Assembly: GCA_018873225.1 (NCBI GenBank)
Contig: JAEILZ010000001.1
Span: 6,572,001 to 6,636,000 of the forward strand
Length of the DNA stretch: 64,000 bases
Reading direction: 5' to 3'
Source: [Phialemoniopsis] sp. UDSM-2020
Taxonomy: Eukaryota; Ascomycota; Sordariomycetes; Thyridiales; Thyridiaceae
Position 1 is the stretch's first letter. Each line of letters begins with the position of its first letter. This document shows, one piece after another, positions 31,954 to 44,230 of this stretch. The position numbers and the translations under genes are program-made. Below the pieces are notes generated by a model. That model was not told the origin of the DNA, did no database searches, and was given only the letters and a program-made list of their open reading frames with translations.

Positions 31954-33766
31954 ATGAGCAGGAGCAGCCAGCGAGACCTGCTGTCATCGTCGGAGTCTAA
32001 GGCCCCCGAAGCCCTTGAAGCCCCCGAAGATGGCCGAGACTTTGCGCCTCCCGCGGTTGAGAAGCCGGCGGCCGCAGCGAGCCGTGGATGGCGTTTCTGG
32101 GCCGTATTCGTCTCCCTTTCCGTATCGGCGTTCCTGAGTGCAATGGAGGGTGCGATTGTCTCCACGGCGTTGCCGTCCATCGCCCGCGCCATCGAGGCAG
32201 GCGAGGACTACATTTGGATCGTCAACGTCTACTTTCTGACAAGGTACTGATCCCCCTTCGAGCCCGCTGACATTACCTGGTCTCTCGCCACGAGCCTATC
32301 TAATCTTTACCCTGGGTCACAGTGCCGCGGTGCAGCCTCTCTACAGTCAGATAGCCGATATCTGGGGCCGCCGATGGCCCATGATCGCCTCGCTGGCCAT
32401 CTTCGCCCTCGGCAGCGGCATCGCCGGCGGGTCCACATCGGCTAGCATGCTCATCGGCGGCCGGACCATCCAGGGCCTCGGCGCCGCGGGTATCAACGTC
32501 CTCGTCGAAATCATCATCTGCGACCTACTCCCCCTCCGAGAACGCGGCCAGTTCATGGGCCTCATGTTTATGTTCATCGTCCTGGGATCAGTGCTCGGCC
32601 CCTTCCTGGGAGGCACCCTGGTCGACAACGTTTCCTGGCGCTGGGTCTTCTACATCAACCTCCCCTTCTGCGCGCTCTGCCTGGTCCTGCTGTTCTTGTT
32701 CCTGCGTGTCCAGGGTCCCGGCACGGGGCAGTCCACCAAGGAAAGCCTGAAGAAGGTCGACGTCGTCGGCCTGTTCATCCTCTGCGGGTCCATCTCGTCT
32801 CTGCTGTACGCCCTGACCTATGGGGGCACGCGATACGACTGGTCCCATGGGGCCATCATCGCGAGCTTCGTCATAGGCGTCCTCGGCGTCGCCGCCTTCT
32901 TCGCCTACCAGGTCTCGCCGCTCTGCAAGCACCCCGCCATGCCCAAGGCCCTCTTCGCCAACAGGACCTCGGTCGCCGCCCTCCTCGCCACATTCATGCA
33001 GATCATGGTCTCCTTCGCGCCGCTCTACTTCCTACCGGTCTACTTCCAAGCCGTGCAGCGCGTTACCGCCGCCCGTTCCGGTGTTCAGATCCTTCCTTTC
33101 TCCGCCACGTTCTGCGTCAGCGGCGTGGTCGGCGGCGTCCTCGTTAGCAAGCTCGGCCGCTTCAAGGTCGTCCACATCGTAAGCTTTGCCCTCCAGATCG
33201 TCTCTCTGGGGACCTTCACTCTGCTCGACCGCAACACAAGCATGGCCGTCTGGGTCATTCTCCAGCTCATCTACGGCTGGTCGCTCGGCCTACCGAACCC
33301 GTCCCTCCTGACCGCCGTCCAGGCCGACATCCCCGACAGCCTCAACGCAGCCAGCACGGGGGCCTTTGCCTTTGTGCGCAGCGTCGCCACCATCTTTGCC
33401 GTAAGTGTACCCGCGGCCGTGTTTGGCAACCGCTTCGACCAACTCCTGACGACGACCGACGTTGTGAGTGACCCGGCCGTGCAGGACTCCCTGGCGCGGG
33501 GTCTGGCAGTCGAGAGGGCCTCGCGGGACTTTATCAACTCTTTCCCAGTGGACATCCAGGACGGGATCGTGACCCTATACGAGCTGAGCTTGCGCAGGGT
33601 GTGGCACGTGTCGCTGGCTTTCGCCGGTGCAGGATTGGTGTTTGTCCTGCTCGAGAAGAACCTGGTGACCAGAGAGGAGAAGGAGACTTCTCAGTTTGAG
33701 CTGGAGGCCCAGAAGAAGAACACGGACGAGAACGGAGCCAGGGAAGCTGGTGTCCAGAATGAGTAG
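31954..33766 (+). CDS. MFS drug/toxin efflux pump, DHA14-like
   Basis: Exons 31954-32243 and 32323-33766 give 577 aa (591 aa if ATG 31912 is used). ATG 31954 is preferred because of its CACC context. The intron splits an AGT codon and restores [20 protein letters not shown]. The protein is a 14-helix-type MFS antiporter of the plasma or vacuolar membrane, which pumps out small toxic compounds in exchange for protons. It shows motif A ([12 protein letters not shown]), motif C ([14 protein letters not shown]), the WIVNVYFLT start of helix 2, and a cytoplasmic acidic C-tail. The N terminus is long, acidic and soluble. Relatives often sit in secondary-metabolite clusters, but no synthase is nearby. 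Substrate unknown. Confidence 0.92.
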
Positions 33767-34532
33767 GCCAGAGCGGACCGTCCACGGCCAAAATTATTGG
33801 CAAACCACAGACACGAGACAGTGCTTTCTCTTCAAGAAGCTAACGGGAGCATGTAATTAAAGATCAGCTGAAAAGCGGCATCGATGTATATGGTTTATCT
33901 TTCTATCTGAGTTTCGCGTTCAGCCGAGGACCGTCGTTCTCTTTTCAACATTTCTTCCCTGTCCTGTATATTCAGCCCTGCGTAGACCTCACGGCGTTTC
34001 CTTCGTTAGACTTTTAGACTTCATTCTCAATTATAGACACTTGTAGATCAATATTTCAGTGATCTTCATAGTGTCCAAGTAGTTAATCATCATCCCGCGT
34101 CACGAACAAGGCGATGAGCAAGCATCATTGTAGCATCAAAACTATCTATCTTCATCTGATGCCACGGCTCCCCCATTTTGGCCGTACGACAGCAACGGCC
34201 GAAACTACGACTTGCGGAGGCACACGTCCTACCTTGAGATCACAGGTAGTCCTGTGCCAAGACTATGACTTTATAACGTACAGTGATTACGAAGTCCAAA
34301 TGTAAAGAGTCTGGACCAGGCTGGCGAATCTTTGTTGCCGTGGTCATTTAAGTGGTTGGTTGTCAGCAAAAGAGTGGGGGCGGCGAGTCCCTGGGAAAGA
34401 AATCGTCAGTCCCAACAAGGTATTTCGGGTTTCCCTCCTTGAACATCTCATCAAAGATCCATCAATCGCCACGCGCGCCGTCTTGCTCTCCATCAACATA
34501 TTCTTCTGTTCTATTCAGTGATTGGGTCGCAG
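33767..34532. other. Intergenic region, no gene seen
   Basis: About 770 bases between the MFS pump and the SRPK-like kinase; the second half should hold the kinase promoter. The short frames are not protein-like. Confidence 0.45.
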
Positions 34533-35966
34533 ATGCGGTCGCTTTTATCGCGATTGCCGTGGGCTGGCCGGGCGTGGAAACCACTCACCTTCACAAACGC
34601 TAGCTTTACGCGACTTCCATCACACGTGAAGATTGAGGAGGAGCTGTTACCAGACTATATCGCATCAAGATACTACCCTGTTCGGATTGGTGAAGTACTC
34701 AGGGAGCGATACCAGATCATCGGAAAGCTTGGGTTTGGAGCGAGCTCGACAGTGTGGCTGGCGCGTGACCTCGAGTGAGATAACTTTATGGTCCTCGTGT
34801 GAGGTGGGCAATCTTGACTAATGCTAGATTCTAGCAGATGCCGACATGTCGCCCTCAAACTCTTCATCAACTCGGAGGCTATGGGGAAACAGCTGAATCA
34901 CGAAGTGTCAATGTACAAGCGCATCGCACAACCTGCGTCCAGGCATCCCGGTCGGAGCGCCATTAGGGAACTGCTCAACTCGTTCGATGTGAAGGGCCCC
35001 GACGGAAGTCACCGATGTTTGGTACACCCTCCTTTATGGGGGAGTGTCCTGACTTTCCTTCACCTCAACCCGGTGCAGAGGCTACCTCCGCCCATTCTCG
35101 CCTTCATTCTCTACCGCCTTTTTCTCGCACTCGATTACCTGCACACCGAATGCATTGTCATCCATACAGATATCAAGGCTGATAACATCATGATCGGCAT
35201 TGAAGACGACACCGTCTTCACCACCTTTGAAGAGCAAGAGCTTGCTGACCCATCTCCGCGAAAAGTTGTGGGAGACGACCGAGTGCTCTACCTGTCGCGC
35301 GAGCTTCAGATGCCTAAGAATTGGGGCGCGCCTGTTCTGTGCGACTTTGGCTCGGCCGTCACTGGGGACGTAGAGCACACAGAAGATGTACAGCCTGACA
35401 TATACAGAGCACCCGAGGTCATCCTCGAAGCGCCTTGGTCATACCAGATTGACATCTGGAACGCGGGTTGCATGGTGAGGAGCTCGGAGAAAATGGATGT
35501 TCGAAGATGCAAGAGCTGATTTGTGTTCGCACACCTCCTAGGTATGGGATCTCTTTGAGGGCGGTCACTTGTTCACTGGGCAAGATCCAGAACATCAGAC
35601 ATATCGTAGCCGAGCGCACCTAGCCGAGATAATCGCTTTGCTTGGAAACCCACCACAAGGGCTCCTGAACGCTGGCAAGTCGACTCAGAAGTTCTTCACA
35701 GATACAGGTAAGTATCAACGTGCCCCCCGATACCTGCTCCAACGCCGTCACGTCGCTGACCAGGTGCTGCTTATCTCACAGGAGATGTCCGTCTCGAGGT
35801 CCCACTGCCAGAGTTCCAGTCGCTCGAGGACCGAGAGTCCAGCCTGGACGGGGAGAGCCGGAAGAAATTTCTCGCCATGATGCAAAGAATGCTCCAGTGG
35901 GAGCCTGCAAAACGTTCTTCTGCCAAGGAACTTGCCAGTGATGAATGGATCATGGAAAATGCCTGA
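34533..35966 (+). CDS. SRPK-like serine/threonine kinase
   Basis: Exons 34533-34774, 34838-35474, 35542-35707 and 35782-35966 give 409 aa with closed phases. Kinase parts in order: a pre-kinase IEEELLPDYIASRYYPV typical of SRPK-like proteins, a glycine loop GKLGFGASSTVW, Lys88 (VALKLF), the catalytic loop HTDIKADN with Asp192, DFG (CDFGSA) with Asp250, APE (YRAPEVILEAPW) and the late helix MLQWEPAKRSSA. All catalytic residues are present, so it should be active. SRPKs phosphorylate serine/arginine-rich splicing factors; this shorter fungal branch lacks the classical insert, and its substrates are unknown. The first 20 residues (MRSLLSRLPWAGRAWKPL) are arginine-rich and could be a mitochondrial presequence, or may simply be unstructured. 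Confidence 0.92.
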
Positions 35967-36756
35967 AGAACCTGCCTCTTAATCAGTAGGTAGCATGTAC
36001 GATTCACGCTTGATGCCTTTACCTGGGAATAGAAGGTACTTTTGAGAGGCACGCAAGCTAGCCCCATTGCTGTCCTTTTTTCGCGCCTGTGATTTCTGTG
36101 ATTCAGAAAGTTGTCGGCCCCATTGGTCCAGCGAAGCATTTCCCGCCTGGAACAAGGTTTGCGGGCGTTCTCAGCATGTGCTTCGTGCTGACACTCTCGC
36201 ATTTTCGCGTAGGCTATCAACTAGGCTAATTCGTCAACGGGGACAGACACGAGCGGCCGCCGTTGCGGCCGATTATCTTTCGGCCAATTGGTACCAACTT
36301 CGGACGCATTTTAGGGACGAGACGGCTTCTGTAGGCTTTTGCGCCCCAATCAAACTGGGCCTGACAGCATTGTCGCATTGGATTGAGGCTCGCCCTTCGT
36401 CTGGGGAGACCGTGGTGCGTCACTAGGTAGGGTATGGTTATGCTTAAAGCCAAGCAAGGATGACGCAAACGGATAATCCATACGAGCCAAGGATTATCTT
36501 ATTACTACCTCAGCCTTTACGCCGCGCGCTTGATTGGAGGAGCCTCCACAGAAACCGTTTTGGGAGTGTCAGATTCCAGGGATCAGCGCGTCTAAGGCCC
36601 TGCCGCCCACGTATCCGGCCATAAGTTTCAGACATCAGCGTAAGCACTACTCAAATCCCACGAAGTACATATTTCTCGAGTCGAGTCCTCGCTTGTCCCC
36701 AATCCAGACTCTGATTCCTTCAAACTCAGACCCGCCAGACCCAATCGGCCGGTAAG
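35967..36756. other. Intergenic region, no gene seen
   Basis: About 790 bases between the kinase and the P450. The short frames are not protein-like. The part nearest 36757 should carry the P450 promoter. Confidence 0.45.
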
Positions 36757-38494
36757 ATGAAGCCACAAACGTCTGTCATGGATTTGCTATCCGAGGGATT
36801 CGTCGGGTGGCCGCTCTTGGTGCTTGGGCTGGTTCTCTGGTGGCTTCGCAGGGCCTATCTCGACGCGCAGTTCCGCAAGTTCGCCCTCAGGAATCACTGC
36901 CTTCCCGAGCCCCAGTCGATCAGCAAATGGCCCATGAGCATCGACCGCATGATACGCATGTTCAAGATCACCGCTGTGCAGGGAGATGTCCTCGAGACCG
37001 TCATCCACCCAGCTTTCCTCAAGCTGGGATGGACATACTCCTTCTCGGCGCCCTTCTCGTACAACGTCATCACGACGGCCGACCCAGAGAACGTCAAGGC
37101 GCTCCTCTCGACCAAGTTCAAGGAGTTCCCCACGGGGTTCAGGCGCGCCGGGGCTTTCAGCTACATGGTGGGCCACTGCCTCTTCACGGTCGACGGCGCC
37201 GAGTGGGAGCACGCGCGCGCCCTCTTTCGGCCGCACTTTGCAAGGGGCGAGATCAATGACCTTGAGGCGACGGAGCACGGCGTCAAGGACTTGCTAGCGG
37301 CGGTGGCTGCGCGCGGCGTCGACGAGACGAGGGGCGAGGGCGAGGGAGAGAAAGGACGGTGGACGCCCGTGTTCGACTTCCAGACCCTGATACACCGGTA
37401 CACCCTGGACATCGGCACCGAGACCTTCTTCGGCGCAAAGATCCAGTCGCAGCTGGCGGCCATCCCCGGCGCGGAGCTCGACCGGGACGACGAGCTGGAG
37501 GAGACCAGGCGCGTCGCCGCCGACAGATCCGGCACCAGCATGAGCTTCGCCGAAGCGTTCCGCCTCGGCTCGCTGGGCGTATCGAAGCGGCTGAGGCTGC
37601 AGGGCTTGTACTGGCTCTCCCACCCCAGGGACTCGGGCCGCGCCGTCAGGTACCTGAGGGCCTTCGCCAGCCACCTGGTGGGCGTGCGGCTGAAGCAGCT
37701 GGTCAGCGAGAAGGCGCACGAGGACGACGACGACAAGAAGGAGACGTTCGTCAAGTCGCTGGCGAGAGACACGCAGGACCCCATCGAGCTGCGCGACCAG
37801 ACGCTGTTCCTACTGACGGCCTCGCGCGACACGACGGCGTCGCTGCTCAGCTGGGTCTTCTTGATGCTGGCCAAGCACCCGCGCGTCTTCGACAAGCTGA
37901 GGCACGAGGTCATCAAGGAGTTTGGGCCCAAGGAAGACCCGGAGGAGATTACCTTTTACCGCCTGAAGAAGTGCCAGTACCTGCAGTGGACGCTGAACGA
38001 GACCCTGAGGCTGCGACCCCCGGGACCGCTGAACTCTCGAGAGGCCGGGCAGGACACGACGCTACCCACTGGTGGCGGTCCAGACGGGAAGAGCCCCATT
38101 GCTCTTCGCAAGGGCCAGCCGATCAACATCTGCGTCTACACCATGCACAGGCGGCCGGATCTCTGGGGCGAGGATGCCCTAGAGTACAGGCCGGAGAGGT
38201 GGGAGAACAGAAAGGCCGACTGGTCGTTTCTGCCCTTCTCGGGCGGGCCCAAAATTTGTCTTGGAAGTGAGTGACCTACCATTTACGGCTATGCAGATGT
38301 GTGTTTGATGCTAACCTTGACTTTGCGCCTCAGAGGAGTATGCGCTGGCCGAAGCTAGCTTTTTGATAGTGCGGATGCTTCAAGAGTTTGACAAGATCGT
38401 GCCCGAGGGCGATCTGGAGCATATCCGCCAGTTCATCGCCATATCGATGGAGCCGACTGACGGCGTCAGGATCCGCCTGAGAAGAGCTGTCTGA
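36757..38494 (+). CDS. Cytochrome P450, CYP52-like (fatty acid/alkane hydroxylase type)
   Basis: Exons 36757-38266 and 38334-38494 give 556 aa. The intron falls inside the heme loop, and splicing restores GPKICLGKEYALAEA. The N terminus is a membrane anchor (WPLLVLGLVLWWLRRAY). The I-helix reads LTASRDTTAS, so the usual AGRDTT has serine in place of glycine, while the Asp-Thr pair is kept. ExxR is at 415-418 (ETLR), the PERF-like part is YRPERW, and the heme cysteine is 501 in FSGGPKICLG. The stretch TLPTGGGPDGKSP and VYTMHRRPDLWGEDA are close to CYP52, whose members hydroxylate the end carbon of alkanes and fatty acids in the ER. Family call good; the substrate is inferred. Confidence 0.9.
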
Positions 38495-39635
38495 TGATGT
38501 GAGTGGTGGTAGTACAAGTGAGAGGTTGTAAGAAGTAGGCTGCTAAGCCACCCGAAAGGTCGGGCATGGATACTGCACCCGCCAGAGGAGGCTTAGTTCA
38601 ATTGTCGTTTTATCTGTAGCGCCTAGTCAATTATTGCTTTCGTTCTCCCCGCGCGTCCTGGTCAATCTGGTCTCAGAGTTTGCGGACCGCCTCCGTGATT
38701 GTGGCTTGGCCTTGTGCCAGCCCGGTCGGCGCGTATGTTGAACATGACCATCCATATGACCCGAGAGGATCAGGTATCGGGGCTCAAGGGCATAACATGA
38801 TAGCATCTTGATCCCTTTCGCAACGCAACCGCGCGCGCGCAATGAGCGGTGTCGCAATGGAAAAGAATGAACACTCGCTAAAAACGTGTCGATCCTCGCC
38901 CAAAGAACTGTAGTCCAAACGGCCGCAGCAGCGCCCAGAGCACCGCAAGCGGTTTAGCTGCATGAGCTGAAAAACGCCAGCGCCTGGGCATCTTCCTGAC
39001 AATGGCATGAGCTTTCCCCCATACCCGCGACAACAACAGTGCCAAAAACCCCTCGAGGCGAGGAAAAAGGGAAGCACTGGGCGGTCGAAACGCCGTGGCT
39101 TGCGAGTCGATTCGCCCTCAGCCCCCGTGTGAGTTTGAGGCTTGCCCGCTTGCCGTTACCGCAATGCACGCCCACGCCAGAGCTGCGAATCGGAAGATCC
39201 TGGCTTGCGCAGCACAGCGTCAATAGTTTAATTACACTTCTGTGAAAGTGCGCTGTCTTCGGCACAGAACTCGGGGGCGCAGCAGTCAATCGGGTCGTCC
39301 CGAACCCCAACCCCCGCGTCCGCGCGCTCGCTCGCTCGCTTCTTGACTGAGCACAGCCTGTAAAGGCGCACCATGAGGCACTTCACCGTATTCTTCCGGT
39401 AGGGCTTTCCCATCGACTTGAGATTAGGTTCTGCTTGGCGGATGTGGTGGATAGCCTCTGGAAAATGCTCAAATACAATGGCTTTGGGCGCCGTCCCTTG
39501 TTGACTGAATCAATGAAAGACTTCATCATCGCTCGCTCTCACGCTTCTAGAGATCAATAGCTACCGCGGAACATCACCTGGCCATCTAGTCTACAGCCAT
39601 TCCTTATTACAGCAACCCCACCCCGATTCCCCATC
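38495..39635. other. Intergenic region, no gene seen
   Basis: About 1.1 kb between the P450 and the coiled-coil gene. It holds two short simple repeats: alternating CG near 38830 and a CGCT/CTCG run near 39330. No gene or RNA is supported. Confidence 0.45.
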
Positions 39636-41138
39636 ATGGCCCTCACTCAACCCTACTGGGACCCCGGCCAGGTCCTCAACATCGCCGACTACCAGCACGC
39701 CTACGAGGTGCAGTGTGTCGGCTGGGCGCACACCCGCGGCGCCCGCTGCGGCTGGCGCATCCGCGACCCGGACGCCTCCAAGATCTGCGCCGTCATGTCC
39801 CGTATGGCCGGCCGGCCCCCGGCGCAGACATCGCTCGCCGACCTGCAGACCCTCGCCAAGCTGAGCCTCTGCAAGGACTGGCACTACGACCAGTGGCACG
39901 GCATCGCGAGCGGTTGGGAGACCAAGGTGCGGCGCGAGTCGGCCGCGTACGAGGAGCGCAGGGCGAAAGCCGCAGCGGCTGCTGCCGTCGCCTTCCCGGC
40001 CCCCACGATAGAGGTCGCCGTCACTCGCCCCGCGAATCCGCCGTCGATGTTTGTCTTTGGCACCTCGACAGCACTCCCCACCCCTCCCTCCTCGGCACCG
40101 GCACCTGCCGACGTCGTCAGCCCGCCCCAATCGAGCTATCAACTCCAAGAGCTCACGCGCGAGCTCACGCAGACCAAGGAGAAGCTCGCCGAGGCCGAAA
40201 AAGCCCGCGCCGAACAACTCGCGACATCCCAGACGGCCGCGCTCAACCTCTACAAGGCCAACGTGCGGGCCAAGGAGCTGGAAGCCAAGGCCAGCGCCGC
40301 GCAGGAGCTCGAGGCCCGGGCGAAGAGCGCCGCGGAGCTCGAGGAGCAGCTGCAGCGCGCGACGCTCGCCGAGTCGCGCCTGCGCATGGAGCACGCGGCC
40401 GAGGTCGTCAAATTCGAGTCGCTTGTCAAGGAGGCGCACGCCAACGCCGACGACCTGACGCGGTACATCCGCGAGACGCAGGAGTCGCTCGCGCAGCTCA
40501 AGGCCAGCCTCGCGGACGAGGCGGGCCGGGCCGAGGCGCTGCGGGCCGTCAACGGGGACCTCGAGGAGAGGCTGCGGTGCGCCGAGGCCGAGCTCGAGGG
40601 CACGCAGACGCAGTCCTCCCAGGCGAGCGAGGGCCTGCAGGCCGAGATCGAGCGCCTGCGCGCCAGCAACAGCGGCCTGGAGGCGGATGGTGCTCGCCTG
40701 CGGAGCGACGTCGAGCGCTTGGGCCAGCGCAACGAGAAACTCGCCGTGGACGCCGAGCAGCTGACGGTGCAAAAGTCGGCGCTCGCAGCCCAGGTCGGGC
40801 AGCTGCAGACCAGGCTCGGCACCTCGGAAGGCCGCAACAAGCAGCTTTCCGAGCAGCTGGCCGCCAGCACCGAGGCGCACCAGCGGTCCGTCGAGGAGAC
40901 ACGCGCCGCACGGGAGGCCAACGCCGGTCTGCAGAGCCGGGTCTCCAATCTTCGACTTCGCATCGGCCAGCTAGAGGCCACTGCTTCATCATCGTGGGTG
41001 CTGCGCTTCCGCGCCTGGATCGGCGGCCTGAAGAAGACTGGCTCCAAAGCCACAACTTCCAAAGGCAAATCGGTCACGCATGCTTCCGCAACGTCCAGCA
41101 AGAGGGTCGAGATGACCGTGACTCCAGTGTCTGCATGA
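39636..41138 (+). CDS. Coiled-coil protein with N-terminal Cys/His module
   Basis: 500 aa, single exon; ATG in a CATCATGG context. The N-terminal part (1-85) has CVGWAHTRGARCGWRI and LSLCKDWH. Cys27, Cys38, Cys79 and His83 could bind one zinc ion, a layout I associate with an uncharacterised fungal N-terminal domain. Residues about 85-165 are Ala/Pro-rich and disordered. Residues about 165-455 are a long Glu/Ala/Leu/Arg-rich coiled coil of heptads (LRASNSGLEADGARLRSDVE). The tail is basic (GLKKTGSKATTSKGKS). There is no signal peptide or membrane helix. It may be a structural or scaffold protein; function unknown. High GC makes long open frames on the opposite strand, which are shadows. Confidence 0.85.
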   Translation: MALTQPYWDPGQVLNIADYQHAYEVQCVGWAHTRGARCGWRIRDPDASKICAVMSRMAGRPPAQTSLADLQTLAKLSLCKDWHYDQWHGIASGWETKVRRESAAYEERRAKAAAAAAVAFPAPTIEVAVTRPANPPSMFVFGTSTALPTPPSSAPAPADVVSPPQSSYQLQELTRELTQTKEKLAEAEKARAEQLATSQTAALNLYKANVRAKELEAKASAAQELEARAKSAAELEEQLQRATLAESRLRMEHAAEVVKFESLVKEAHANADDLTRYIRETQESLAQLKASLADEAGRAEALRAVNGDLEERLRCAEAELEGTQTQSSQASEGLQAEIERLRASNSGLEADGARLRSDVERLGQRNEKLAVDAEQLTVQKSALAAQVGQLQTRLGTSEGRNKQLSEQLAASTEAHQRSVEETRAAREANAGLQSRVSNLRLRIGQLEATASSSWVLRFRAWIGGLKKTGSKATTSKGKSVTHASATSSKRVEMTVTPVSA

Positions 41139-41407
41139 GACCATGGTTTTATCACAATTTGCTTTCGAGTTTCGGCGTCTGGGGTGACTTCTATATCCTG
41201 GGATGGAGTTTGGGTGTCCACTTAGGCTTTGAGTTGGCTTGATAGGGACCGGCGTTGACTTTCCTTGGATTTTTCTGCGAATGTTTTCGGCCATTTCATA
41301 TATCCCCAAATGCATCATATACATCGCCTTTCTTAGCTAGTATCATAAGCAATGCTTCTTCAACACATCCTTGGCCATGTGCCCTTACACTGCCGAGTCA
41401 CAGGGCT

Positions 41408-43335
41408 TTATAACATATATCTGAACGTTACAGACCTGTCTCCAGCAGCCGATAGCTCCTCGTTTGTCCACCTGCCCTCGATTCCCTGCTCCATAAGTCT
41501 GGCCCGCTTCTTGTTCTGCCGGGTGTATCCCCAGATCAAAACGAAGGCAGCAATGATACCCACCACGACGAAGCCGATCTCCAAGGCGTGTCCGAGGATG
41601 TAGCGAGGTGAATCTGCTTGCCGGTAAAAGTTTGATGCCATCGCCTATAATGCCATCAGCAATTATTTCGAATCATTTACCAATCACGTATGAGTACTTA
41701 CACCGCCCAGGTTACCCACGCCAATCTGAATAGCCATGCCTGCACTGCGCTTGTAGCTGCCCGCGAGGTTGTTGGAGAGCCAGGTGATCAAGCCGGGGAA
41801 CGCCGGATAGATGGCGCACGCTGAGATAAACACTCCGGCATACACGACTTTGCTGTCGGTAGAAGAAAGGCACCTGAGGGCTTTAGCTTGTTGATCTCAA
41901 TCGTTCGTGCGAGGTAAAACATACATAATGAAGCCAATCAGCATCATGAAGAGGAAGCCGACGATAAAGGGGCTGCGCTTGCCCACCCGATCGGACAGAT
42001 ACGCGATAATCACAGCGAGAATGGCAGCAGTGATGTAAATCGGGACCGTCATCAACTGGGCCTTGCTGGACGTGTATCCGAGGTTCTTGATGATGGTTGG
42101 CAGGAAGAGACTGATGCCGTAGAGAGGGCAGACGATCTGGGTTGATTGTTAGCCTCGATTTCGTTGCAGGTCACGCTGTAGCTACTTACTCCCCAGTACA
42201 CGAGGATGTTGACCCAGATCTGCCAGTCAGTAAACGCATCCCGCACGTACTGCCACCTGAACTCCTCTGCCTGCGCCGGTCCCATGGTAGCCTGACCTCC
42301 CTGCACCCCCGACGTATTGTCCGTGTCCGAGCTCTTCTCCATCGTGACTTGTCCCTGGTACTTGAGCCGGAAGACGACAAAGGCGCGCTCCTCCTCGGTG
42401 AGGAAGCTGGCCGTTTCGGGGAAATCGTGGAGCAAGAAGAACGAAGCGCAGGCGACGACGACGGTGACGATGCCTTCAAGAATGAAAATCCAACGCCAGC
42501 CTTCTTGACCACCCACGCCGTCCATCTTGGAGATGCCGAAGGCAAGGAGGCCGCTGAAGGCGCCGGCGATGGATGCGGCGGAAAAGAAGAGGGTCTGGCG
42601 AAGCTGGATCTCGTGCCGGCAGTACCACATGGTGAGGTAGTAAGCGACGCCAGGGAACAGTCCAGCCTCGGTCACGCCCAGAAAGAGGCGAGCGATGAGG
42701 AGGCCGTGGTAGTTCTGCACGATGCCCATCAAGGTCATGACAGTACCCCAGGCGACCATGATGGCGGGGAGCCATCGGCTAGGGCGGAGCTTCTTGAGGA
42801 GCAGGTTGCTTGGGACCTCAAAGGCAGCGTACGTAAAGAAGAAGACGGTCAAGCACCAGTTATACTGTGCCGGCTGCATGCCGAGGTCTTCCTGGAGGCC
42901 CTCGATCTTTGCATTACCGATATTGCCACCTGAGAAGGACAAATGTCAGCGCTGTGCAAGCTAGAGTCGACTGTTGGGGAGGCTGGCGCTTTACTCACGA
43001 TCGAGGAATGAGAGGAGGTAGAGAACGGCAAGCATGGGAATCAGGCGGACGTCCATCTGTGCACAGGTGCGTCAGTCAGTAAGCATCGATTATGAACCGC
43101 AGCATGGGTATAAAAGAGATGTACCAACCTTTCGGAGAATCTTCTTCTCGTCGAGATGAGCAAAGGACTGCAAGGTCGTGCCCGGCGCCGTGGCTAGGGC
43201 ATCAATGCGACCAATTTCCTCTTCCTGTTTGCTGCTTCCATGGTGTGTGCCGTGATGATGTTCCTGGTGCCCGTGTCGACCGGACTCGACCTCGAGAGTG
43301 TCCACCTTTTCACGGGATGAATTGTGCTCCTCCAT
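41408..43335 (-). CDS. MFS anion:cation symporter, DAL5/TNA1-like
   Basis: Six exons on the minus strand, 43335-43129, 43056-42999, 42929-42190, 42136-41925, 41873-41702 and 41644-41408, give 541 aa with closed phases. The joins restore the family hallmark LIPMLAVLYLLSFLDRGNIG. The protein has a histidine-rich soluble N terminus (HGHQEHHHGTHHG), then the ACS-family 12-helix MFS core with GVTEAGLFPGVAYYLTMWY, a large acidic central loop and YLSDRVGKRSPF. Relatives take up organic anions such as allantoate, nicotinate, biotin precursors or carboxylates across the plasma membrane. The His-rich N terminus might sense or bind metal; that is speculative. Substrate unknown. Confidence 0.9.
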
Positions 43336-44230
43336 GGCTGCGTGTCTAAGGAGGACGTTGTCGCAGACCGATTGCCTTCGCCTTTGTGATTTCGCAAGGA
43401 CAGTACGGGGTATTCAGCACGTCAAATGTTGGAAATGAAGTCAAAATTGTCAAGGTGCGGCTTCGTGTGATTAAGAATCTCTCATGCGGTGCAACCGCAG
43501 ATCGCATGGTGATCAGTTCCTCATATACGTGTTGGTCCTCCCTCCCCCATCAGTTCATCCACCCCTCACAATGACACAGTCGTTGGCGGAACTACTCCGC
43601 CTGCCTCCGCATAAATTCTGCTTATCTCGTCATTTGCAAACCCCATGGGCTGGGTGGGCTGACCCACGGGGGCTCGGAGAGAAGGACGACGTCGGCCAAG
43701 TGGACCAGCTCGCGACCACAAGCTTTCGCAGGCATGGGGGCTCGGGCTTGGCATCGTCAGTGGCGTGGTGGAAATTGCAGGATACCATTGTGCAAGCGTC
43801 GGTTCTTTTTTGTGTTCGCGTGAAGGGCTAGACCAGTCCAGGTTAATTGGGGCCTACGGGTATCATACCCAATGGACTGCCGAAAACTCAGCGCAACGCA
43901 GACACGGAGCGAACCCCGCAAAGCACAGATGGTGTCATGGTTTGGGGTATCTGGGGAGGGGGGGGATCTGCCGAATGGACTGCCGCATCCACTGAGGATG
44001 CTAATCTCCTGCCTATTTTCCGCAAGTGTCTGGCTTATTCAGATCAGATGGAGCAGAGAACAGCGAGCCTAGCGTGGGACAGGTTTCGGAGTTAAGTTCT
44101 ATTGGTTGCAACTGGGGTGAATTAAACCATTCCCCTTGCGTAGACCGAGTCAAGGTTTCCCAAACAATGACTGGAGCATGCTATGTGGAGCGGATTGCAG
44201 TCTTCATGATATGATGTTGGTTTGCCAACT
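43336..44230. other. Intergenic region, no gene seen
   Basis: About 900 bases: the promoter side of the DAL5-like carrier and the 3' side of the first HET gene. The short frames are not protein-like. Confidence 0.45.

Noticed and set aside
31954..38494. Secondary-metabolite cluster (pump plus P450)
   Set aside because: No polyketide, peptide or terpene synthase is present in the window, and an SRPK-like kinase lies between the two genes.
39591..40880. 429-codon open frame on the minus strand
   Set aside because: Antisense shadow of the GC-rich coiled-coil gene; leucine/arginine/glycine-rich without domains. The same applies to the 323-codon minus frame at 40250-41221 and the 509-codon plus frame at 39713-41242.
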